DNA of 11,995 nt from an uncultured Dyadobacter sp. (lineage in GTDB: Bacteria; Bacteroidota; Bacteroidia; Cytophagales; Spirosomataceae): assembly GCA_937880795.1 (NCBI GenBank), contig CALGRQ010000015.1, forward strand, positions 1-11,995, written 5' to 3'. Numbering within the stretch: the first letter of the stretch is position 1; every line of letters starts with the position of its first letter. The translations under genes were made by a program, and so were the position numbers. Below the pieces are notes generated by a model, which was given only the letters and a program-made list of their open reading frames with translations, made no database searches and was not told the origin of the DNA. Shown here one piece after another: positions 1 to 7,500 of this stretch.

Positions 1-800
1 TTGGAGATATATAAATTCCCGACGTTGTCAAATATCATACCTTCAGGCTGCAAAAATATTTGTTTGCTAAGGGGTACCACTTCTTTCACTTGCCATGTTG
101 AATCGGTAACAACCAGTAATTTGTTAACGGAGGAAAGGATATACCAGTTATGGTCTAGTGGATTTCGGGCCAGTGCCGACGGTTTAAACGGTTTATCCAT
201 TTTACCAGCCAATGCCTCAATTGGGGATATATCAATTTTAAAATTCTCAATACGATCTTCAGATTGAAGGTCGAGAATGTAACCCGACACACTTTTACGG
301 GAATCATCTGCTTCACACTCCTTACATAAAACGTAAATTTTGCCTGATTGCACATCTCCATACATGCCCTCGTATTCACCTTTTGGCAATGGTTTTTTCC
401 ATTCCTTTACGCGATCTGTGTGCTGTTGTGATAGATCGTCAGTAGGGAAGGTATATAGGCTGCCATTGCTTTTCAATACAATCACCTGGTCGTTTACAAT
501 CGTCAAATCTTCAAAGTCACCTTTATCGGCAAATTGCGTATGGCTTTGTTTTGCTTCTTGCCACCCTTGCTGGTATACTTTACCTTCTTCATCCTGGACA
601 ACAAAGAATGTGTTGATTGCAGGACTGGGACTGAACGTGATCCCCGATACTTCAAGGAGGTTGTCAGGAAGTTCAAAGGTTTCGGGTGTTAGTAGGTCAT
701 ATTGCGTAAACGATTTTTTGGGTTTGTCGGTAGAAGTGCAGCCATTTGCCATCCATGCGAGAAGCAGTATTCTGGCGATTGTCGGTGTAATGGGCTTCAT
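1..800 (-). CDS. SdiA-regulated-like beta-propeller lipoprotein, 3' end missing
   Basis: An uninterrupted minus-strand frame starts at ATG 798-800 and is still open at the left edge (266 codons visible). The N-terminus is a lipoprotein signal: a short basic n-region, the hydrophobic stretch ILLLAWM, then lipobox ANGC with the acylated Cys at residue 21. The mature part begins TSTDKPKK, typical of an exported lipoprotein. It continues with LLEVSGITFSP, VVQDEEGKVYQ, GDFEDLTIVND and, near the edge, LQPEGMIFDNVGNLYIS. This spaced 'evaluate, then E-G-(hydrophobic)-D-x-x-GNLYI' wording matches the SdiA-regulated/phytase-like beta-propeller family, so the product is probably a membrane-anchored propeller; its substrate is unknown. 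An in-frame ATG at 822-824 would add eight residues. I prefer 800 because it gives a compact signal peptide and follows an A-rich TGTAAA context. It is divergent from the kinase gene and shows no obvious link to it. Confident about the gene, moderately about the family. Confidence 0.82.
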   Translation of the reverse strand, partial: MKPITPTIARILLLAWMANGCTSTDKPKKSFTQYDLLTPETFELPDNLLEVSGITFSPSPAINTFFVVQDEEGKVYQQGWQEAKQSHTQFADKGDFEDLTIVNDQVIVLKSNGSLYTFPTDDLSQQHTDRVKEWKKPLPKGEYEGMYGDVQSGKIYVLCKECEADDSRKSVSGYILDLQSEDRIENFKIDISPIEALAGKMDKPFKPSALARNPLDHNWYILSSVNKLLVVTDSTWQVKEVVPLSKQIFLQPEGMIFDNVGNLYIS

Positions 801-1013
801 TTTACAGTTAATTTGTGTGATCATTGCTTTGTAATGTAGCAAAATATAGGAGATGGTTTATATAGAACCTGATTTTTAAAGAAACTCATTTAATAGCGGG
901 TATTTTCGCCATTATTCCTGAGCAGCAGGGTGCCTCTTCATTAAATCGGGAGAAAATAAGTATTTTGCCACCTTATACCTTGTTATTTTTCGTATTTCAG
1001 CTGCCAAACATCA
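801..1013. promoter_or_regulatory. Divergent intergenic region upstream of lipoprotein and kinase genes
   Basis: This AT-rich 213-base gap separates two divergent genes, so it should carry promoters for both. The only recognisable candidate is for the kinase: TTTG at 964-967 and TATTTTTC at 984-991. This resembles the Bacteroidota -33 TTTG / -7 TAnnTTTG pair with one mismatch, but the 16-base spacer is slightly short. It would start transcription close to 998, giving a very short leader before the ATG at 1014. The promoter call is weak because such AT-rich matches occur by chance. No operator palindrome was seen. Confidence 0.3.
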
Positions 1014-2381
1014 ATGGATTACTTTCTGGTGACCTTTTTTCTGGTCCAATATATTCGAAAAACACTTCAAACCAAGGATCAGTTGCCGTATTGGCATAAG
1101 CGCATTGAATATGCGCAATACCTTTCTGTGGCTTTGCTTTGTACGTATTACGTGGCCGATACGCCAGATTGGTTTGGATGGGTGTGGCATCCATTTATGA
1201 TCCTAATTCTTTTTACTGCCTATAAAAACGATGAATTTTATTCGATTCGAGGTATTGTTCAATCGGTTATTCCTTTTGTAGGTGTAACCGTGCTGGAGAG
1301 TATTGTTAAACTTATTGCTCCGTCCTTCTACGACAAATATGAAAGTTATTTTGGTGCAGTTGCATTTTTTGCCTTTGCGCTCTGTTTCATCATTTGGTTT
1401 TACGCTCAAAAGCAGCAAAAAATACTGTTGAAAGAACGGGAAGATCGGATTAGGGAGGAAAAAGAAAGCAAGGCGCAAAAGGAATCGTTGGAGTATTTGG
1501 TAGCTGAACGGACCTATGAACTTACTTTGCAAAAGGAGGAGCTTCAAAAAACGATTGAAGAACTTAAATCAACGCAAAACCAGCTGATACAAAGTGAAAA
1601 GATGGCATCGTTGGGAGAGCTCACGGCCGGTATTGCGCACGAGATTCAGAACCCGTTGAATTTTGTAAATAACTTTTCAGAAGTATCGGTTGAACTCTGT
1701 GAAGAATTGGTGGAGGAAATTGAAAAAAGTCAGTTGCCTGATTCAGAAAAATCGTATATCCGGGAAATTATCGGTGATTTAAGTCAAAATCAACAGAAGA
1801 TTACGCACCACGGTAAGCGTGCCGACTCCATTGTGAAGGGGATGTTGCAACATTCACGGGCATCCTCGGGCGAATTGGAGCTGGTGGATGTCAATGCTTT
1901 GGCAGATGAGTATATGCGTTTGGCATATCATGGTTTACGTGCCAAGAATAAGGAGTTTAATTCGGCGCTGGTAACAGACTTCGACCCTTCGATTGGTCAG
2001 GTGAAAGTACTTCCGCAGGACTTAGGACGTGTTTTTCTGAATTTGTTTACCAACGCATTTTATGCCGTTGCAGAGAAAAAGCGAAAACTGGCCGAAACAG
2101 ACTCTGGTTTGGACTATAAACCAGAGGTGAAGATTTCAACCAAAAAATTTGCCGACAAGTTGTATATACGGGTTTCTGATAATGGAACAGGCATGCCGGA
2201 GCATGTTAAGGCTAAGATTTTTCAGCCATTTTTTACCACAAAACCAACAGGAGAGGGCACGGGCTTGGGGTTATCGATGAGTTACGAAATCGTGACCAAT
2301 GGGCATGGTGGCACCCTCGATGTGGAAACGATTCCTGGTGAAAAAACAGAATTTAGAATCACATTGCCCATGAAAGATTGA
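1014..2381 (+). CDS. Membrane sensor histidine kinase
   Basis: A 455-residue kinase expected to autophosphorylate on His and pass phosphate to receiver domains. The N-terminal 131 residues are hydrophobic, with about five segments (1-14, 36-50, 56-70, 81-102, 113-131) and only short loops. It therefore has an intramembrane sensor without a large periplasmic domain. A charged coiled coil follows (about 132-200), then the dimerisation/phosphoacceptor motif SLGELTAGIAHEIQNPLNF with His209. The ATPase part has an N box (N343, N347 in NLFTNAFYA), the G1 box DNGTGMP starting at D389, the F box FQPFF at 403-407 and the G2 box GEGTGLGLS at 413-421. All catalytic motifs are intact and there is no fused receiver, so partners must be separate. 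Two receiver proteins follow immediately (58 and about 460 bases downstream) and are obvious candidates. Start ATG 1014: a stop lies in frame at 957-959 and there is no better start between. The signal sensed is unknown. Confidence 0.93.
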   Translation: MDYFLVTFFLVQYIRKTLQTKDQLPYWHKRIEYAQYLSVALLCTYYVADTPDWFGWVWHPFMILILFTAYKNDEFYSIRGIVQSVIPFVGVTVLESIVKLIAPSFYDKYESYFGAVAFFAFALCFIIWFYAQKQQKILLKEREDRIREEKESKAQKESLEYLVAERTYELTLQKEELQKTIEELKSTQNQLIQSEKMASLGELTAGIAHEIQNPLNFVNNFSEVSVELCEELVEEIEKSQLPDSEKSYIREIIGDLSQNQQKITHHGKRADSIVKGMLQHSRASSGELELVDVNALADEYMRLAYHGLRAKNKEFNSALVTDFDPSIGQVKVLPQDLGRVFLNLFTNAFYAVAEKKRKLAETDSGLDYKPEVKISTKKFADKLYIRVSDNGTGMPEHVKAKIFQPFFTTKPTGEGTGLGLSMSYEIVTNGHGGTLDVETIPGEKTEFRITLPMKD

Positions 2382-2439
2382 CCAGGACGGTAAATTTTAA
2401 CCGAGGAAATAGGTAACGGATTGTATAGCATTGCCAAAT

Positions 2440-2814
2440 ATGAAAATACTTGTAGTGGATGATGAAGAGGATGTTCAATCACTCTTTCAACAGAAATTCC
2501 GGAAGGAAATACGCAGTAATATCTTTGAATTTTCATTTGCCTTCTCGGGGGAGGAAGCACTCGATTATTTAGCAAACCACCCTTCTGAGGTCGTAATGAT
2601 CCTGTCAGACATTAATATGCCGGGGATGAGTGGCATCGAATTATTGAAAACGATTCGGGTTGCGCATCCATCTGCGCCGCCACAGGTGATGATGATTACC
2701 GCTTATGGAGACAGCAAAAAACACGATGAAGCTATGCTGTTGGGGGCTGATGACTTCCTGACCAAGCCTGTTAATTTTGTGGCTTTGAAGGAAAAATTGC
2801 TTCAATTGATATAA
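2440..2814 (+). CDS. Stand-alone response regulator receiver protein (CheY-like)
   Basis: A single receiver domain of 124 residues with no output domain. From ATG 2440, the acidic pair D7-D8 (KILVVDDEE), phosphoacceptor D57 (SDINMPGMSG), switch T87 (MMITAYGD) and K109 (FLTKPVNF) are all present, so it should accept phosphate. A TTG at 2431 is in frame and would add three residues. ATG 2440 is better because it puts the KILVVDDE strand at the usual position. The gene lies 58 bases after the kinase and 28 bases before the cyclase, all on one strand, so co-transcription is likely. Its sequence closely parallels the receiver fused to the cyclase (shared QKFR, F-x-F, SDINMP, AYGD, FLTKP), suggesting duplication within the cluster. 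It could be a phosphate sink, a competitor for the kinase, or a messenger to a partner encoded elsewhere. Confidence 0.92.
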   Translation: MKILVVDDEEDVQSLFQQKFRKEIRSNIFEFSFAFSGEEALDYLANHPSEVVMILSDINMPGMSGIELLKTIRVAHPSAPPQVMMITAYGDSKKHDEAMLLGADDFLTKPVNFVALKEKLLQLI

Positions 2815-2842
2815 CAGGCAAAACTTTTAGAGACTAAATTTT

Positions 2843-3889
2843 ATGAAAGCCAAGATACTTGTTGTTGATGATGAAGCGGATTTGCAATTGCTGATCAAAC
2901 AGAAATTTAGGAGACAGATTCGGGAAGAAGAATATGAATTCATATTTGCTGAAAATGGGGTCCAGGCGTTGGGCATGTTGGAGGATCACCCGGATGTAGA
3001 CATGGTTTTGAGTGATATCAACATGCCTGAAATGGATGGTCTAACCCTGCTGGTTAAATTAGGTGAGGTGAGTCCGCTCTTAAAGTCGGTGATCGTTTCG
3101 GCCTACGGCGATATGAACAATATCCGAACAGCCATGAACAGAGGTGCTTATGATTTTTTGACCAAACCCATCGATTTTAAGGATTTGGAGGTAACCATGA
3201 GCAAAACGTTGAAGTACGTGGCGCAGTTGAAGGAAACTTTAAAAGCTGTACGTGAAAACGATATTCTCCGGATGTACGTCGATTCGTCCGTGCTTGAATT
3301 CATGACACAGGATGTCTTCAGTAAATCGTTTATGGTCAGCGAAAACATTGAGGCCACGGTGGTTTTCATGGACTTATGTGGATTTACTTCCATTTCGGAA
3401 AAGGAACCTGCGGATCATGTAGTAAAATTGATCAATAAGTATTTTGACGTGATGGTGAAGGAAATTATTGCTCAGGGTGGACTGGTTGATAAGTTTATGG
3501 GGGATGCTGTGATGGCTGTATTTCGGGGTGCCTATCATCTCGATAGAGCTGTGGAGTGTAGTCTCGCCGTTCGAAACCAAATCAATAGCTTCAAGGAAGA
3601 GTTGTCTGATCAAACAGCATACAATCCAAAAGTAGCGATAGGGGTGAATTCCGGCGAAATGGTTTCTGGAAATATCGGTTCTGCTGCACTCAAAAGACTG
3701 GACTATACCGTAATTGGTGATGCAGTGAACATCGCGCAACGCTTGCAAGCGGTGGCTAAACCAGGTCAGATTGTCGTCCCCGAAACGGCTTACCACAAGA
3801 TTAAGGAGGCTTTTGAATGTAATCTGGTAGGAGAGGTTAATCTGAAGAACAAGACAAACCCCGTTCTCATTTATGAGGTAATAGCATAA
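2843..3889 (+). CDS. Receiver-class III adenylate cyclase fusion
   Basis: A 348-residue soluble protein predicted to convert ATP to cyclic AMP under phosphorelay control. Residues 1-120 form a receiver with D9-D10, phosphoacceptor D58, S86 and K108. A helical linker (about 115-165) follows. The class III nucleotide cyclase domain spans about 170-345. Metal-binding aspartates are D177 (VVFMDLCGFTS) and D221 (DKFMGDAVMAVF). The substrate-selecting pair is K217 and T289 (LDYTVIGDAVN), the Lys/Thr combination known from bacterial adenylate cyclases rather than the Glu/Cys of guanylate cyclases. Transition-state residues N296 and R300 are present. All key positions for a homodimeric active enzyme are therefore intact. 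It sits third in the kinase cluster, 28 bases after the stand-alone receiver, and the kinase is the likely phosphodonor. Assignment to adenylate rather than guanylate cyclase rests on sequence alone. Confidence 0.92.
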   Translation: MKAKILVVDDEADLQLLIKQKFRRQIREEEYEFIFAENGVQALGMLEDHPDVDMVLSDINMPEMDGLTLLVKLGEVSPLLKSVIVSAYGDMNNIRTAMNRGAYDFLTKPIDFKDLEVTMSKTLKYVAQLKETLKAVRENDILRMYVDSSVLEFMTQDVFSKSFMVSENIEATVVFMDLCGFTSISEKEPADHVVKLINKYFDVMVKEIIAQGGLVDKFMGDAVMAVFRGAYHLDRAVECSLAVRNQINSFKEELSDQTAYNPKVAIGVNSGEMVSGNIGSAALKRLDYTVIGDAVNIAQRLQAVAKPGQIVVPETAYHKIKEAFECNLVGEVNLKNKTNPVLIYEVIA

Positions 3890-3951
3890 TGAAAAACTTA
3901 TACTGAATCCGATCCAAACCGTTTTTTAGGCTGATTTAAGGAACAAGGTCT

Positions 3952-4533
3952 ATGCATGTAGCTGCTGCGCGAGAATTTATTTTTGAAAAATTAAAAAGAG
4001 AACTTCCTGGGGATCTCTTTTACCATGGTATACACCATACCGTTGATGTTACCAAAGTGGCTTTGCAAATAGCCAATCGGGAAGGAGTCTGTGATCAGAC
4101 AAGCCTAGGATTACTTGAAACGGCAGCTCTTTATCATGACTGCGGTTTTATATATACCTATCAGGATCATGAAGAGGCTGGGTGTAACGTGGTGCGTGAT
4201 ACTCTTCCCTTATTTGGCTATACCGCGGATCATATACAGATCATTTGCGGGCTGATTATGGCCACGAAACTTCCTCAAACCCCCCGAACGTATTTAGAAG
4301 ACATAATCTGCGATGCCGACCTGGATTACTTGGGGAGGCCCGATTTCAAGGCCATTGGAGACACGCTGTATCAGGAGTTATTGGTGAGGAATAAGGTAAC
4401 AGATATCCCGACCTGGAATAAGCGTCAGGTCGATTTTTTAAGCCAACACAGTTATAAGACTAAAACATCACAAGAATTGAGAGAGATGGGCAAACAATCA
4501 CATCTCTCGGAACTAAAAAAAGGACTACTATGA
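3952..4533 (+). CDS. Small HD-domain metal-dependent phosphohydrolase
   Basis: A 193-residue soluble protein of the HD superfamily. The expected metal ligands appear in order: H28/H29 (GIHHTVDV), the H62-D63 doublet (AALYHDCG), the conserved H73-E74 (QDHEEAG) and D121/D123 (CDADLDYLG). Such proteins are metal-dependent phosphohydrolases, often acting on nucleotides or cyclic nucleotides; the actual substrate is not readable from sequence. It follows the cyclase by 62 bases on the same strand and ends at the terminator, so it is probably the last gene of the cluster. A role in removing the cyclic nucleotide made upstream is attractive but only inferred from position. Start ATG 3952 is preceded by AAGGAACAAGG, a better than usual ribosome-binding context here. 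The last codons form the left arm of the terminator stem. Confidence 0.85.
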   Translation: MHVAAAREFIFEKLKRELPGDLFYHGIHHTVDVTKVALQIANREGVCDQTSLGLLETAALYHDCGFIYTYQDHEEAGCNVVRDTLPLFGYTADHIQIICGLIMATKLPQTPRTYLEDIICDADLDYLGRPDFKAIGDTLYQELLVRNKVTDIPTWNKRQVDFLSQHSYKTKTSQELREMGKQSHLSELKKGLL

Positions 4534-4546
4534 TGTAGTCCTTTTT
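4517..4546. terminator. Bidirectional intrinsic terminator
   Basis: A perfect 12-bp stem: AAAAAGGACTAC (4517-4528) pairs with GTAGTCCTTTTT (4535-4546) around the six-base loop TATGAT. The A-run on one side and T-run on the other let it work in both directions. It serves the plus-strand HD gene, whose stop codon (4531-4533) lies in the loop, and the minus-strand transporter gene, whose stop (4549-4551) begins two bases past the stem. Both converging transcripts therefore end here with almost no spacer. Confidence 0.88.
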
Positions 4547-4548
4547 GC

Positions 4549-7500
4549 TTATGGATTGACGCTTAACCTCATTTTCTCGTTTTGTATACGAATACGCTGA
4601 CAAAGAATGCGGAGAACATTCCGCAGGATCTCGTCACGTTCTTCCATAAGTTCGTAAAAATCTTCCTGATCGATACGGAATAGTAAAACATCAGATTCGG
4701 CGATGGTCGTGGCCGATCTTGGTTCGGTATCGAGCAAGGCCAGCTCACCAAAAATTTCTCCTTTATCAAATAGAGCAAGTTGCTTTGTACCGTCATATAT
4801 GCCAATTTCTCCGGCATAAATCACATACATGCTGTCACCCAAATCTCCTTTGGCAAATACTTCCTGACCTTCTACAAAACGAACTTCCCTCATAATGGGC
4901 GCAATCGAGCTCAATACATTCTCCGGTGTATTTGAAAACAGTTGGGTGTTTTTTAATACAATGATGCGTTCCATTTCAGAAATTTGGGTAGAAGTGCTGT
5001 CGTGTTTCATGGCTGTTGTGTTGCTTGTATGGATCAGTGAACGGGTGGTCGAAACCTCCCGAATGAGTTGGTTAGCGTGGTTAAGAATACTTTCTGGTAG
5101 TGCTATATCCTGGGGCACTTTTGTGATGGCAAGAGCGATGGTCCAAGTGGTAAAGCGCCTATCCTGCTCTTTTAGGATAAGGTCAACCAACGGCATTTTA
5201 ACCTCTTCTTCATTCACATATTGGAAAAGGAATTCTCTCTTCTTAGCAATCGGGTGATCTTCCAATATACCTTGTAAAGCGGGGTACAAGGAGCGTGGAA
5301 TCAGGTTCTCAATCATTTCAATTGAATTGGCCTTTTTTTCGTTGGAGTTATGCCGAATACCTTTCCATGCGCTATGTATGGCATCTTTATCATATAGAGC
5401 CATAAAAATATAAAATAACCTTTCCTTCGCCAGATCCAGTTCGTATTGAAGCGTTTTCTGCCACATGCGGTCTTGAGAGGCGCCATCCATCGTATCCAGA
5501 AGCTGGTATGATGCGGTAATCTCTTTATGAATAAATTCACTAACAACCTCCTGTGATTCAGTGCTTATTGGATATTTGGAGAAAGATTTTAATATTGAAA
5601 AATGTATTGACCTGTCTATATGTTTTGTATATATATTACTTTTATTAAGGTATATACTTTTCAAAAGATTTAAAAGTATATTTTGAGTGAATGACGTCCG
5701 ATTTTTTTCGGCAACATGGACAAAATCGGTTAACTTTTTCTTGGTCTCGCCTGTTTGTAGCCATTGGGTTAAAACGCGATTGCCGGGGTCTCCTGCGTTG
5801 ATGAGCGCAGCAATGACAGATTTGGAAAATCCGTTTTCAATATGGGGCTCTATATCCTGGTTAAGGCTTTCCGGCGCCTGAGTGATGAGTAACTCTAATG
5901 CCATGCTTTTGATATCTTTTGGTCCATCAACAAGCAATTCTTTCACCGCTTCCAGATGCGGAGCCAGGTTCATTTCCTGTAAACAGGTAAGCGCAATTTT
6001 AAGAGATATTTCATCTTTCGATCGCAATAGTTTTCGCAGTGTACCATGGATCAATGAAAGAGATTTTCCCGCTTCCCAAGAACCGACAATGGCCCCCCGG
6101 ACAATGTCGTTATCCTGATGCGCGAGATAGCGAGCTAGCTTTTCGTCTGATAACTTAGACGAAGCACAAGCAATGCGTACAGCCAGAGTTTGGCACGCTG
6201 TGTCCGGCTCCGACTCGATGTATAAAAAGAAGTAAGGTGTCAGTTCTGGTTTGTTCATTGCCGACAAAACTTCTAGTGCCTTGTATCTTACCTGTACGTT
6301 TGGATTCTTTAAAAGGCTATCCATATTTTGCTGCAAGATGGAGTCATTATTTTTGGCTAGCCAATCTATCGCATTGATCACCTCCTCCTTACGCTCACTG
6401 CCAAGATTGTCTTTAATGATAGGTAGTACATCTGCGGGAGATGGAAGTTCTCCACTTTGAATAAACCTTTTACTGATGGCATTTTTAAGTTCAAGTATAT
6501 AGGCGCTGTATGACTTTCTGAAAAAGAAAAGTGCTACTAATGCGAAGAGCAGAGATAAATCGAATGTGAGACTTAGGTTGGAAAGGTCGTTGCTGTATAT
6601 AATCCAGAGTAACGTACCGGCTAAGAACATACCCATAGGCTCATATAGCCCCTTGGCCAGCGTGTGTCCTTTTAAGCGATTTTTGGTGGATAGCGGTTGG
6701 AAAAGTACCAAGAAAACCGGATCGAAGATGGTTCTACGTACAATTTCAAATAACAGGTATGCCACGCAATAATATACGAGGAGCGAGGGTTCATCTTGTC
6801 TGATATACGAAGAAATCAGTAAGCCCAAAGACACTAGGATGGTAGTAAGTGGCAATAGGTATAATGTAAGTTTAATCCCAAAACGTTCAACAACTTTACC
6901 TGAAAAGAGTGTTTTAACAAAGGTGCTAATGAGGTAAGTGCCGGTGAGCACGCTACCCACAAATACGATGATGTCGTGCTGCGAGTGAAATTTATACTTC
7001 ACGTTCACAAAGAAGTGGTATTCGATCCAGGTGGCAGCTGCCGCAATGGCAACAATGCCCAGGCACAAGGCGGTTAGTAGTTTGTTTCCGGCGAAGTATT
7101 TTTGCTCAATTTTAGAACTTGAAATGGACGCCCGACGTGGCCTTGCATGATGCGGGTCAGGTATTTGTGTATGTCGAAATGTGAGAATTTGGGTATAAAA
7201 CGCCAATGCAAAGAAAGCCAGTGAAATAACCAGCAATATCATTAGGACAGATGGTGAATGTATGAGTGTAGCAAGTACAGCACCCAGTGCTTTTGCTGGC
7301 ATGTCTCCAGATCCAATAACACCGAAGAGTCTTTTGCTTTGACGCACATCAAAAACCAAAGCGGACAACCCCCAGAATTCAAGATTGACCAGTAGATATA
7401 TCACCCGAAAACCTACCATAATGGCGATGGCGGTAGCAACACCATGGCCTAATGATAGCAAAATCATTACCACCGCAACCATAAAAAGAGAAGCCAGCAT

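Noticed and set aside
1..834. Plus-strand open frames at 1-267 and 340-834
   Set aside because: They give cysteine- and serine-rich proteins with no recognisable domain, and they lie antisense to a continuous lipoprotein frame with clear family motifs.
2431..2439. TTG start for the stand-alone receiver, adding three residues
   Set aside because: ATG at 2440 gives the normal receiver N-terminus (MKILVVDDE) and is the commoner start codon.
3148..3796. Minus-strand open frames within the cyclase gene
   Set aside because: They overlap the receiver-cyclase coding sequence, whose catalytic residues are all intact; their translations look like antisense shadows.
4895..6772. Several plus-strand open frames inside the large NTT/HEAT/cNMP gene
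   Set aside because: They are short, show no domain pattern and are fully overlapped by a 1068-residue gene with strong motifs on the other strand.
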